Shown here: one piece after another, positions 32,888-41,768 of the stretch
How the letters are laid out: every line of letters starts with the position of its first letter
How positions within the stretch are numbered: position 1 is the stretch's first letter
DNA from: Klenkia sesuvii
GTDB lineage: Bacteria; Actinomycetota; Actinomycetes; Mycobacteriales; Geodermatophilaceae
NCBI RefSeq assembly: GCF_037083825.1
Contig: NZ_JBAPLU010000002.1
Location: 124,001-188,000 of the forward strand
Length of the DNA: 64,000 nucleotides
Direction: 5' to 3'
Translations under genes and position numbers: made by a program
The notes under the pieces: generated by a model
Databases searched by the model: none
What the model saw: the letters and a program-made list of their open reading frames with translations, nothing else
What the model was told of the DNA's origin: nothing

Positions 32888-32891
<4 letters not shown>
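32037..32891 (-). CDS. ABC-2 type exporter permease (DrrB-like)
   Basis: 284 residues with six membrane helices. The ABC-2 pattern includes ELIRFRADRGRILSSFAQPLLFLFVLGKGLG, SIVWDRELGFLREMLVAPVRRTSIVLGKALGG and FPVTGALPAWLHGLALVNPITYGVDAVRR. It forms a homodimeric export channel with the adjacent ATPase. ATG 32891 overlaps the ATPase stop as ATGA. The pair resembles DrrAB-type drug or lipid exporters, and the cargo is unknown. Confidence 0.85.
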
Positions 32892-33885
<994 letters not shown>

Positions 33886-33904
<19 letters not shown>

Positions 33905-33931
33905 GCGCCAACCATGCTCTAACGGCGTTAG
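33886..33931. promoter_or_regulatory. Paired TetR operators between the exporter and its regulator
   Basis: Two 13-bp palindromes, CTAACgctGTTAG (33886-33898) and CTAACggcGTTAG (33919-33931), with centres 33 bp apart (about three helical turns). Their flanks are inverted copies of each other (CCCTAAC outside, GAGnCATG inside). The right copy overlaps the tetR -10 TAGGGT (33929-33934), which lies 7 nt before ATG 33942. The left copy covers the start region of the ATPase gene. Confidence 0.8.
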
Positions 33932-33941
33932 GGTGTCAAGC

Positions 33942-34568
33942 ATGCCGCTCACCAGGGACGACGTCGTGCGCGAGGCGGTCGAGGTGATCGACGCCAACGG
34001 CCTGGCCGGTCTGACGCTGCGCGGGCTGGCGAAGCGACTGGGGGTCAGCGCGCCGACGCTGTACTGGCACGTCACGGACAAGCGGCACCTGCTGGACCTG
34101 GTCGCCGAGAACGTGCTCGCCGAGCTGCCCGCCCGCCGCGCCCCCGCCGAGGGCGAGCCGGTTCTCGACTGGCTCGCCGACGGCATCCGGGTGCGCCGCG
34201 CGGCGCTGCTCGCGCACCGGGACAGCGTGCTGGTGGTGGCAGGCAACCGGCCCACCGAGGACGCCTTGCCCGAGATCGAGCGGACCATCGCCGCCCTCGT
34301 GGGGGCCGGGCTGGCGCCGGGCGAAGCGGTGCAGGTGCTGACCGCACTCGGTTCGTTCCTGCTCGGCGACGTCCTGGAGACCCAGGCCGCGCTCGACCGC
34401 CCGCCGGGCGACGTCCGCCCCCCGCACACCGAGTACCCCCACCTCGTGGCGGCGACCGAGGGGTTCGGCGACGACGACGAGCGGTTCGAGACCGGGTTGG
34501 CACTCATGCTGGACGGACTTCGGGCCCGGTTGGCCACCCGCGCTGCGCCCGGGAGCGCGGCGACCTAG
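33942..34568 (+). CDS. TetR-family transcriptional repressor (TetR_C_1 type)
   Basis: 208 residues. The N-terminal HTH is REAVEVIDANGLAGLTLRGL, then AKRLGVSAPTLYWHVTDKRHLLDLV. The C-terminal ligand domain resembles the tetracycline-repressor class (DSVLVVAGNRPTEDALPEIERTI, LGSFLLGDVLETQAAL). It should bind the two CTAAC-N3-GTTAG sites and repress itself and the divergent exporter until a ligand binds. Its stop TAG forms part of the -10 of the next gene. Confidence 0.88.
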   Translation: MPLTRDDVVREAVEVIDANGLAGLTLRGLAKRLGVSAPTLYWHVTDKRHLLDLVAENVLAELPARRAPAEGEPVLDWLADGIRVRRAALLAHRDSVLVVAGNRPTEDALPEIERTIAALVGAGLAPGEAVQVLTALGSFLLGDVLETQAALDRPPGDVRPPHTEYPHLVAATEGFGDDDERFETGLALMLDGLRARLATRAAPGSAAT

Positions 34569-34571
34569 CGT
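34566..34571 (+). promoter_or_regulatory. Leaderless -10 box of the epimerase gene
   Basis: TAGCGT, 8 nt before GTG 34580. Its first three bases are the stop codon of the tetR gene. Confidence 0.45.
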
Positions 34572-34579
34572 TCATCGTC

Positions 34580-35647
34580 GTGCGCATCCTCGTCACCGGC
34601 GGAGCCGGGTTCATCGGCTCCCACGTCGTCGCCGCCCACCTCGACGCCGGGCACGAGGTGCGGGTGCTGGACGCGCTGCTGCCCGCCGTCCACCCCGTCT
34701 ACCCCGACGGCCCGCCCGGGCTCGACGGCGTCGAGCTGGTGGTGGGCGACGTCCGCGACCCCGCGACGGTCGACCGGGTGCTGCGCGGCGTCGACGCGGT
34801 CAACCACCAGGCGGCCATGGTCGGCCTGGGCATCGACGTCCAGGACATGCCCCAGTACGCCGGCATCAACGACCTGGGGACGGCGGTGCTGCTGGCCGGG
34901 ATGGCCCGCGCCGACGTCGGGCAGCTGGTGTTCGCCAGCTCCATGGTGGTCTACGGCGAGGGCCGCTACGAGTGCGCCGAGCACGGGGTGGTGGCCGCCG
35001 CGCCGCGTCGCCGTCCCGACCTCGACGCGGGGGTCTTCGACCCGCCGTGCCCGGTCTGCGGTCGGCCGCTGGCGTGGGGCCGGGTGGGCGAGGAGACCGC
35101 CCCCGACCCGCGCAACACCTACGCCGCGACCAAGCTGGCGCAGGAGCACCTGTCGTCGGCGTGGGCGCGCTCGACGGGTGGCACGGCCGTGGGCCTGCGG
35201 TACCACAACGTGTACGGCCCCCGGATGCCCCGCGACACCTTCTACGCCGGGGTGGCGTCGATCTTCCGTTCGTCCCTGGAGGGTGGCCGGCCCCCGCAGG
35301 TGTACGAGGACGGTGGCCAGATGCGCGACTTCGTGCACGTCACCGATGTCGCGCAGGCGAACCTGAGGGCCTACGAGAACCCGCCGGAGGAGTCGACGCT
35401 GCGCACCTACAACGTCGCCAGCGGCACCCCGCACACCGTCGGCGACATGGCCGCCGCGCTGGCCGAGGCGTTCGGCGGACCAGCGCCCGAGGTCACCGGG
35501 CAGTACCGCATCGGCGACGTGCGCCACGTGGTGGCCAGCCCGGCGCGGGCCCAGGACGAGCTCGGCTACGCCGCTGCCGTGTCGTTCGAGGACGGCATGC
35601 GCGAGTTCGCCACCGCCCTCCTGCGCGCCGCGCCGCAGCAGCCCTGA
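34580..35647 (+). CDS. NAD-dependent nucleotide-sugar epimerase/dehydratase with Cys-rich insertion
   Basis: 355 residues of the extended short-chain dehydrogenase family: MRILVTGGAGFIGSHV (NAD loop), Tyr181-x3-Lys185 (NTYAATKLAQ) and FASSMVVYGEG. Between residues 130 and 165 an insertion carries Cys132, His135, Cys157 and Cys160 (ECAEHG and PPCPVCGRPLAW). This could bind a metal and is not part of the basic GalE-like fold. It probably converts a nucleotide sugar; the substrate is unknown. Glycosyltransferase genes at 40-43 kb may use the product, but this is context only. Confidence 0.85.
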   Translation: MRILVTGGAGFIGSHVVAAHLDAGHEVRVLDALLPAVHPVYPDGPPGLDGVELVVGDVRDPATVDRVLRGVDAVNHQAAMVGLGIDVQDMPQYAGINDLGTAVLLAGMARADVGQLVFASSMVVYGEGRYECAEHGVVAAAPRRRPDLDAGVFDPPCPVCGRPLAWGRVGEETAPDPRNTYAATKLAQEHLSSAWARSTGGTAVGLRYHNVYGPRMPRDTFYAGVASIFRSSLEGGRPPQVYEDGGQMRDFVHVTDVAQANLRAYENPPEESTLRTYNVASGTPHTVGDMAAALAEAFGGPAPEVTGQYRIGDVRHVVASPARAQDELGYAAAVSFEDGMREFATALLRAAPQQP

Positions 35648-35653
35648 TCGCAG

Positions 35654-35679
35654 GTCGGCGTTTCCGCGGAAACGCCGAC
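35654..35679. repeat. 26-bp perfect palindrome containing TTTCCGCGGAAA
   Basis: 35654-35666 is the exact reverse complement of 35667-35679 (core GCGTTTCCGCGGAAACGC). It starts 7 nt after the epimerase stop. A near copy lies at 37432-37449, so the two copies enclose the DUF222-HNH gene. A role as transcription terminator is the simplest alternative to an element boundary. Confidence 0.8.
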
Positions 35680-35710
35680 GCGCAGTTCTGTCGGTGCCGC
35701 GTGCCATCGT

Positions 35711-35726
35711 TCGCTCAAGTGTTCGA
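35711..35726 (+). promoter_or_regulatory. Candidate LexA (SOS) box upstream of the DUF222-HNH gene
   Basis: TCGCTC-AAGT-GTTCGA, matching 10 of 12 fixed positions of the mycobacterial SOS box TCGAAC-N4-GTTCGA, with a perfect right half. It ends 22 nt before ATG 35749. Several M. tuberculosis 13E12-family genes, the same protein family, are known to have SOS boxes, which strengthens the assignment. Confidence 0.5.
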
Positions 35727-35748
35727 ACTGAGCGGGAGGTGGTCTGCG

Positions 35749-37422
35749 ATGCCGACGGTGCTGCAGGAGAAGAGCACGGTGACCGACCTCGGTGCGCCTG
35801 AGGTCGTCGACGGGGTGCGTGTGCCGCCGACGAAGGAGTGGGAGCCCGACCGGGCCGAGGACGCCGTCCCGCTGCCCGAGCTCGCCACCCGGTTGTGCGC
35901 CGGCGCCGTGGCCATCTCCGCTGCCACGGCAGCCTGGTTGCTGCTGGTGGCCGAGTTCGACCGCCGCCGTGGCTGGGTGGTGCCCGGGGTCACGTCGTGC
36001 GCCCAGTGGTTGTCCTGGCAGTGCGGCATCAGCCCCGGCACCGCCCGCGACCACGTCCGTCTCGCTCGCACCCTCCCCGCCCTCCCCGCCGTCACCGAGC
36101 AGCTACGGTCCGGCCGCATCTCCTACGCCAAGGCCCGCGCCATCGCCCGTGTCGCCGACGCCGGCAGCGAGGAGATGCTGCTCCGCCTCGCCGAGCACTG
36201 CACGGCCGCTCAACTGGACAAGGTCGTGGCCGGCTGGCGCCGCTCCGACGCCACCCAGACCGAACATGCACGAGTCCGCAGCGAGACCGCCGAGGCCGAA
36301 GCCCGCGCCGAGGCCCTCGCCGACGGCGCCACCGAGGACGACGCCGCGGCCGCCGGCCGCGAAGCCGCAGCCGCGGTCTGGCTCGCCGCCTGGCCCGACG
36401 GCGCCGACCCCAACCGCCCGGTCCCGCAGTGGGAGCAACGGTTCGACTGGCACGACGAGGGTGACGGCAGCGTGACCCTGCGGCTGCGCCTGTCCGCCGA
36501 GGACGCCGCCGAACTGATCGGCCTGGTCGAGCACCGCGCCGAGGTACTCACCCGCCGCGAACGCATCACCCGCAACCGTTCGGCCGACAACGGCACCGAA
36601 CGGGACGCCGAGGCGGAGCAGGTGGCCCCGGACTGGTCCGACTGGGTCGCCGGCGACGACCTGCCCGACGACCGCACGACCGGCGGCGGCCCGCACATGG
36701 CAGCCATCCGCCGCGCCCGGGTCACCGTCGCCCGGACCTCAGCTTTGCTCGACCTGGGACGAGCTGGCGCCGGGGCAGTCGACACCCAGCCCGGCGACCC
36801 AGCCCGCCGCGAGGTCGTCGTCCGGGTCGACGCCGCGGTACTGGCCGACGACGCCGCAGCCGGCCAAGCCGCCATCGACGGCGTCGCCGCCCTCACCCCC
36901 GCGCAGGCCCGCCGCCTGGCCTGCGACGCCGCGCTCACCGTCGTCCTGGTCGAGGACGGCCAGGTGCTGGCCAGCGGCCGCACCCGCCGCTTCGCCACCA
37001 CAGCGCAACGCCGCGCCCTACTGGTCCGTGACCGCGGCTGCGCCCGGCCCGGTTGCGCCGAGACCCGCCCCGAACGCCTGCACGCCCACCACCTGGTCAG
37101 CTGGCTGGCCGGCGGCCGCACCGACGTCGACAACCTCGTCCTGCTCTGCGACCGCTGCCACGGCCTCGTCCACGACCTCGACCTCGCCCTGTGCCGCACC
37201 GACGACGGCCGGCTCGCGGCCACCACCTCGGACGGCACGCCCGTGTGGGCCCCCGCCGAACCCGGCCGCGAACCACGACCGCTGCCGCACGACGGCCTGC
37301 CACCCGTCTGGCAGGCCAACGGCGAGCGCCTGGGCATCGGCTACGCCCTCGGCGTCCTCCTCGACAACCGAGCCGTCCTCCGCCAGCAGCAGACCTCCCG
37401 ACTTCGCGCCGAAGCAGCCTGA
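35749..37422 (+). CDS. DUF222/13E12-repeat HNH endonuclease
   Basis: 557 residues. The N-terminal DUF222 helical part has AWLLLVAEFDRRRGW, TSCAQWLSWQCGISPGTARDHVRLARTL and GRISYAKARAIARVA. The C-terminal HNH nuclease (about 425-480) has RDRGCARPGC, HAHHLVSWLAGGRTDVDNLVLLCDRCHGLVH, with the HH, N and H residues and zinc-type cysteines. Multi-copy 13E12 genes are frequent in actinobacteria and are often linked to mobility or DNA damage, though their biology is unresolved. ATG 35749 follows GGGAGG. A candidate SOS box precedes it and near-identical palindromes flank it. Confidence 0.88.
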   Translation: MPTVLQEKSTVTDLGAPEVVDGVRVPPTKEWEPDRAEDAVPLPELATRLCAGAVAISAATAAWLLLVAEFDRRRGWVVPGVTSCAQWLSWQCGISPGTARDHVRLARTLPALPAVTEQLRSGRISYAKARAIARVADAGSEEMLLRLAEHCTAAQLDKVVAGWRRSDATQTEHARVRSETAEAEARAEALADGATEDDAAAAGREAAAAVWLAAWPDGADPNRPVPQWEQRFDWHDEGDGSVTLRLRLSAEDAAELIGLVEHRAEVLTRRERITRNRSADNGTERDAEAEQVAPDWSDWVAGDDLPDDRTTGGGPHMAAIRRARVTVARTSALLDLGRAGAGAVDTQPGDPARREVVVRVDAAVLADDAAAGQAAIDGVAALTPAQARRLACDAALTVVLVEDGQVLASGRTRRFATTAQRRALLVRDRGCARPGCAETRPERLHAHHLVSWLAGGRTDVDNLVLLCDRCHGLVHDLDLALCRTDDGRLAATTSDGTPVWAPAEPGREPRPLPHDGLPPVWQANGERLGIGYALGVLLDNRAVLRQQQTSRLRAEAA

Positions 37423-37431
37423 GACGTAGGT

Positions 37432-37449
37432 GCGTTCCCGCGGAAACGC
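37432..37449. repeat. Second copy of the TTCCGCGGAA-type palindrome
   Basis: GCGTTCCCG (37432-37440) and CGGAAACGC (37441-37449), one mismatch from perfect, sharing the core of the 35654-35679 palindrome. It lies between the ends of two converging genes, which also fits a bidirectional terminator. Confidence 0.7.
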
Positions 37450-37459
37450 CCCGCCGTCG

Positions 37460-38845
37460 TCAGTCGACCTGCAACGGCGCCACACCGAGCAGAGGCATTC
37501 GCGCCAGCACCTCGTCGTCGGCCGCGAGTGCGACCGCCCCCACCACACCATCGGGCGCCGGCTCGACGTAGACAGGGCCGGTGAGCTCACGGGAGTCGAT
37601 GACCTCTCCACCGGCCCCGGTCAGCTGTACCTCGGCCGTTCCCACGGGCGGGACGACGACCAGCTGGTTGCCGAGGCTCCGGCCGTCGGCGAGCGCCGTG
37701 AGGTCGCACCGCATGGCCACGAGCAGCCGGTCGACGTCGGTACCGGCAGGCAGGATGGCCTGGGCGCAGGGCGCGACGGTCACGAAGGTGTCGCCCGCCT
37801 GCTGTTCGCTCCCGACGGCCCCGACGACCACCGTGGCACCCGACGGCAGTCGGACCGTGACGACGGCGGACGTGGCCGCGAGGTTCGCGTTCCCGATGGG
37901 TCCACCCCACCGCACGCCCACCACCACTGCGGAGGGCGCAAGGCCGAGACGGTTGAGCACTTCCTGGGCCATCATCCGCACCAGCGACTGCTCGGGGTCT
38001 CCCGCTGCGGCGGCGAGCGCTGCGGAGAGGTCGAGCTGTTCAGCGGTCCCTTCCTGGGCCTCCTGTCCGCCTACGACGGTCTGGTCGACGACCACAGCGC
38101 CGTTGCGGACGACCCGGATCCTCGCTGTGCCGAGCCCCGCTCCCTCGACGACCCCCGTTCCGTCGGCCTCGGCGACGTCGACGAACGGGGCCGCGACGAT
38201 CGACCCATCGGCCGCGATGTCCTGGCGGGCAGAGACCTCGATGGCGTCCCCAGGGCGCCCGATGAGCAGTAGCTGCGACCCCGTGTACATCGATGCCCAG
38301 GACGGGTCGACCGGGGTGGCATCGCCGGCGGCGACGAGGTCCGGCACGGCCGCACCGCTGGGCCCCTCCCACCAGATGCCGCGCCACCCGCCGTCCTGCC
38401 ACCCGACCACGAGGGCGGTGACCCCGTCCACACCGTCGGCCGCGTAGACGACCGAACGCGTCTCGACCGGCGGACCGGCGTACTCCGCGAGCGAGCTCCA
38501 GGGTCGCTCCAGCAGGGCCTGCAGGTAGGCCGGATCACCCGCGAGACCACCGCGGGTGGGGAGGTCGAAGGCTCGGGAACCCGCCTCGACCGCGGGCGTC
38601 GTCGCCGGCCCTGCACCCACCGTGGTCGGAGCAGCCACACCACCCACGGGTCGGGTGACCGTGAGACCTACCGGGACCGTCACCGCCACGAGAACGGCGA
38701 CGGCTCCGGCGACGAGGGCGGCGCGGCGGCGGCGCACCGAGCGGCGGTGGCCCGCGAGGACCTCGTCGACCAGACCACTGGGGGCGGAGTCGATGTCGGC
38801 GGCCCGGGACGAGAGCCCGGCACGCAGCTGCGCTTCGACGTCCAT
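37460..38845 (-). CDS. Membrane-anchored protein paired with a SigE-family sigma factor (461 aa)
   Basis: Begins MDVEAQLRAGLSSRAADIDS, a cytoplasmic stretch of about 50 residues rich in Arg (GHRRSVRRRRAA). One membrane helix (about 43-65, LVAGAVAVLVAVTVPVGLTV) follows, then a large outer domain of about 390 residues with no recognised fold. It starts one base after the stop of the sigma-factor gene, with GGGGAG upstream. The layout resembles genes downstream of SigE-family ECF sigma factors. It may be an anti-sigma factor, but no zinc motif is visible. Confidence 0.65.
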   Translation of the reverse strand: MDVEAQLRAGLSSRAADIDSAPSGLVDEVLAGHRRSVRRRRAALVAGAVAVLVAVTVPVGLTVTRPVGGVAAPTTVGAGPATTPAVEAGSRAFDLPTRGGLAGDPAYLQALLERPWSSLAEYAGPPVETRSVVYAADGVDGVTALVVGWQDGGWRGIWWEGPSGAAVPDLVAAGDATPVDPSWASMYTGSQLLLIGRPGDAIEVSARQDIAADGSIVAAPFVDVAEADGTGVVEGAGLGTARIRVVRNGAVVVDQTVVGGQEAQEGTAEQLDLSAALAAAAGDPEQSLVRMMAQEVLNRLGLAPSAVVVGVRWGGPIGNANLAATSAVVTVRLPSGATVVVGAVGSEQQAGDTFVTVAPCAQAILPAGTDVDRLLVAMRCDLTALADGRSLGNQLVVVPPVGTAEVQLTGAGGEVIDSRELTGPVYVEPAPDGVVGAVALAADDEVLARMPLLGVAPLQVD

Positions 38846-38846
38846 G

Positions 38847-39347
38847 TCAGAACTCCCCTGCGATGGCGGGGTCGACCAGCTGCGCACGCAGCCGGGCCAA
38901 CCCTCGGGTGGTGTGGGTCTTGACGGTGTTGACCGAGCACCCGAGCGCCTCGGCGGTGCCGGCTTCGGACAGGTCCTCCCAGTAGCGGAGGACCAGGACG
39001 GCCCTCATACGGGGCGGTAGAGCCGACAGCGCGGTGACGAGTCGGTCGCGCTCGCCCAGATCGGGGGCGTCGTCCTCGGCGGTCTGCAGCAGAGGCGTCG
39101 TCGAGAGGAACTCAGCGACCCGCACCCGGCGGCGCCACCCGGCGTGCGTGGTCACCAGGACCTTGCGGACGAAGGCCGTCGGGTCGTCGCGGTTGGCCAG
39201 CCGACCCCAGTGCCGGTAGGTCTTCACCAGCGCGGTCTGCAGCAGGTCCTCGGCGTGGCCGCGGTCCCCGGTGAGCAGGTACGCCGTTCTCAGCAGAGCC
39301 GTGGACCGCTGCGCCACGAACGCGGCGAACTCGTCGTCCGCGCTCAT
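38847..39347 (-). CDS. SigE-family (TIGR02983-type) ECF sigma factor
   Basis: 166 residues. Region 2 is ALLRTAYLLTGDRGHAEDLLQTALVKTYRHW, typical of this actinobacterial ECF subfamily. Region 4 is ALSALPPRMRAVLVLRYWEDLSEAGTAEALGCSVNTVKTHTTRGLARLR. It is distinct from the envelope-stress SigE at 14.5 kb. It is co-transcribed with the 461-residue membrane protein. Target genes are unknown. ATG or GTG use at 39347 is not supported by a strong ribosome-binding site beyond GGGGGA. Confidence 0.85.
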   Translation of the reverse strand: MSADDEFAAFVAQRSTALLRTAYLLTGDRGHAEDLLQTALVKTYRHWGRLANRDDPTAFVRKVLVTTHAGWRRRVRVAEFLSTTPLLQTAEDDAPDLGERDRLVTALSALPPRMRAVLVLRYWEDLSEAGTAEALGCSVNTVKTHTTRGLARLRAQLVDPAIAGEF

Positions 39348-39427
39348 CCGTCCCCCTGTGGTCGATGCACGCCACTAAGACGTCGCTCGGGACGACGAGG
39401 GGGTGACCCCGTGACCCGATCGTGACC

Positions 39428-40321
39428 TCAGGCAGGGGCGACGGGCAGGGGTTCGGGGGCGCGGGCCCGGGTGCGGCGGGTGGCCAGCACGCAGCCGACC
39501 AGGATCACGGGCAGACCGACCGCGATGCCGACGGTGAAGGGCTCACCGAGCAGCAGCACACCCAGCAGCACCGCGACGGCCGGGTTGACGAACGTGATGA
39601 CCAACGCGCGCTGCGGCCCCACCTCCCGGATGAGCCGGAAGAACAGCACCAACGCCACCGCCGTGCAGACCAGCCCGAGGACGACGACCGCGCCCACCGC
39701 GTCCAGCGGTGCACCGGCGAACTGGTCGAGCCGGGGCACCGCGAACGGGGCGTAGACCAGCGACGTCACGCACAGGGCGACGGCGCTGGCCGCGACGCCC
39801 GGCACGTCGGCGAGCTTGCGGCTGATGATCAGCGGCGCCGTCCCGTACCCGACGACGGTGAGGACGACGGCGCCGATGGCCAACACCTCGGCGCCCCGCA
39901 CGTCGAGCCCGAGCAGGGCCCCGATGCCGACGACGCCCACCAGCATGCCGACGATCCGCACCCGGGACAGCGGCTCCTCACCGCCGAGAAGCTGCCCGGC
40001 GAGCGCGGCGACGAACGGCACGGTGGCCACCAGCAGCCCGGTGAGCGAGGACGACAGCGTCTGCTCGGCGACGCTGAGCAGCAACCACGGCCCGGTCATC
40101 TCCAGCACGGTGAAGGCCAGCAGGGGCCGCCAGTGCCGCGCCAGCTCGCGCTGCTGGCCGCGGGCGACCACGAGCGGCACGAGCAGGACGGCGCCGAGCA
40201 CGCACCGGGCGAACACCACCAGCACCGGGTCGAAGGTGCCGACGGCGACCTTGATCAGCAGGTAGGGCACACCCCAGATGACCGACATGGCGACGAACAG
40301 CGCCCAACCCCGACGACTCAC
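39428..40321 (-). CDS. EamA/DMT-family transporter
   Basis: 297 residues with ten membrane segments in two EamA repeats: RGWALFVAMSVIWGVPYLLIKVAV in the first and RLIREVGPQRALVITFVNPAVAVLLGVLLLGEPF in the second, the characteristic PV/NP-LGE pattern. It exports or imports an unknown small metabolite. It is separate from the EamA gene at 4.3 kb and shows little obvious identity to it. It lies 9 nt downstream of the GT-C-like gene on the same strand. Confidence 0.82.
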   Translation of the reverse strand: MSRRGWALFVAMSVIWGVPYLLIKVAVGTFDPVLVVFARCVLGAVLLVPLVVARGQQRELARHWRPLLAFTVLEMTGPWLLLSVAEQTLSSSLTGLLVATVPFVAALAGQLLGGEEPLSRVRIVGMLVGVVGIGALLGLDVRGAEVLAIGAVVLTVVGYGTAPLIISRKLADVPGVAASAVALCVTSLVYAPFAVPRLDQFAGAPLDAVGAVVVLGLVCTAVALVLFFRLIREVGPQRALVITFVNPAVAVLLGVLLLGEPFTVGIAVGLPVILVGCVLATRRTRARAPEPLPVAPA

Positions 40322-40330
40322 GGGGGCATC

Positions 40331-41674
40331 TCACCACTCGGTGCGGACGGTCACCTCGATGACGACGGCCAGGGCGGCACCCAGCGCGAGCCAGAGCCGG
40401 CGCTGCCGCTCGGGCAGGAAGGCGGTCGCGGTCAGCACCCACACGTAGAACGGCAGCCAGATGCGCTCGGTCTCCCCGCGGACCAGGCCGGTGAGGTCGC
40501 TGGCCAGGATGCCCAGCAACGCGGCCAGCGGGAGCAGCGCCAGCCGGTGGCGGCGCAACGACGCGAGCCCCGCGATCGCGGCCGGCCCCACCGCCAGGGC
40601 CGCCGCGGCGAGGTTGGAGAACAGGAAGAACGCCAAGGGGCGGTTGGCGTAGGAGGGCCCCGAGCGCACCCGGTCACCCGCGGCGTGGAAGCCGTCGAGC
40701 CACCAGTACCCGCCGAGCAGGAACAGCCCCACCACGACGAGCACCCCGACGGCGCCCACCGCCAGCACCCGCACGACCCCGCCCCAGCCCAGCACGCGCC
40801 GGTGCACCAGCACGACCACGATCGCCACCAGGCCGAGCGCCGTCAGCCCGAAGGACAGGAACAGCGCCAGGCCCAGCAGCAGGCCGCCGGCCAGCGCCTT
40901 GGCGTCCCGACGCCACCCCGAGGACACCGCCGCGGTGGCCAGCCCGGCCACCCCCCACGCGGCGACCCCGGCGAACAGGGCGTCGGCGCTCGTGGCCACC
41001 CACAGCGCGATCGGGGCGAGCACGAGGAACGGCGCCACCACCCGCGCCTGCGCCTCGTCGGCCACCGCCCGCACGGTGACGAGGACGGCCGGCACGGCCA
41101 GGACGCCACCGACGATGCACAGCGCGGCGTCCCACCCCAGGCCCGACAGGCCCAACCGGTCCAGCAGCACGAACGACAGCAGCGCGCCCGGCGGGTGGCC
41201 GGCGACGTGGGTGGTCCACGGGTCGGGCGAGTCGGCGGGCACGAAGTCGGTGAACGTGGACAGGAACGGCCCGATCGCGCCCACCCGGGGCACGTCGTTG
41301 GGGTACTCGTAGACCACCGACAGCGGCTCGGGCAGCCGGTGCCAGCCGCTGCTCAACGCCAGCGCCACCGCCCACACCGCCGCCGCGACCGCCGACCCGG
41401 CGGCCAGCACGCCGAACCGCACCCGGGCGGCCAGACCGGGACCGACCAGCACCAGCACGACCCCGACGACCACCGGCAGGAGCACCCTCGGGGTGAGCAC
41501 GACCCCGAACCCGCCGCGCAGCACGTAGCCGCCCAGCAGGTGCAGCACCGTGCCGCCCTCGGCCAGCCGCCAGCCGATGAACCCCATGACCACCACGAAG
41601 ACGGCGGCCGCCGCGACGGCGACCCCCTGCGGGGAGGGCCGCACCCGCGACGTCGTCGGTTCCGCGCTGGTCAC
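40331..41674 (-). CDS. Polytopic GT-C-like membrane protein
   Basis: 447 residues with about eleven membrane segments. The loop after the first helices has EYPNDVPRVGAIGPFLSTFTDFVPADSPDPWTTHVAGHPPG. A hydrophobic core with RVVAPFLVLAPIALWVATSADALFAGVAAWG and a final LVRGETERIWLPFYVWVL follow. The fold resembles GT-C integral membrane glycosyltransferases, although the acidic catalytic residue is not certain. GTG 41674 has TACAGT 8 nt upstream. It is divergent from a GT2 gene, suggesting a shared surface-glycan role. Confidence 0.65.
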   Translation of the reverse strand: MTSAEPTTSRVRPSPQGVAVAAAAVFVVVMGFIGWRLAEGGTVLHLLGGYVLRGGFGVVLTPRVLLPVVVGVVLVLVGPGLAARVRFGVLAAGSAVAAAVWAVALALSSGWHRLPEPLSVVYEYPNDVPRVGAIGPFLSTFTDFVPADSPDPWTTHVAGHPPGALLSFVLLDRLGLSGLGWDAALCIVGGVLAVPAVLVTVRAVADEAQARVVAPFLVLAPIALWVATSADALFAGVAAWGVAGLATAAVSSGWRRDAKALAGGLLLGLALFLSFGLTALGLVAIVVVLVHRRVLGWGGVVRVLAVGAVGVLVVVGLFLLGGYWWLDGFHAAGDRVRSGPSYANRPLAFFLFSNLAAAALAVGPAAIAGLASLRRHRLALLPLAALLGILASDLTGLVRGETERIWLPFYVWVLTATAFLPERQRRLWLALGAALAVVIEVTVRTEW

Positions 41675-41682
41675 GAGGTCGG

Positions 41683-41762
41683 ACTGTAGGTGCCCCGGGG
41701 GCACCCGGCCGGGTGGGTGCCCGTGTGCTCACCGGGCGGTCGGCCCCGCCCGCGGTTAGCGT
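41683..41762. promoter_or_regulatory. Divergent leaderless promoters for the GT-C-like and GT2 genes
   Basis: Minus-strand TACAGT (41688-41683) is 8 nt before GTG 41674. Plus-strand TAGCGT (41757-41762) is 6 nt before GTG 41769. Here 68 nt separate the boxes, enough for a regulator to bind between them. Confidence 0.5.
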
Positions 41763-41768
41763 CCCCTG

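Noticed and set aside
39403..39427. Three GTGACC direct repeats near the sigma-factor gene as binding site
   Set aside because: Irregular spacing, short unit and partial overlap with the end of the EamA gene; no independent support.
39422..41689. 755-codon plus-strand open frame antisense to the EamA and GT-C genes
   Set aside because: Composition is Gln/His/Arg/Gly-rich without any motif, the mark of an antisense shadow.
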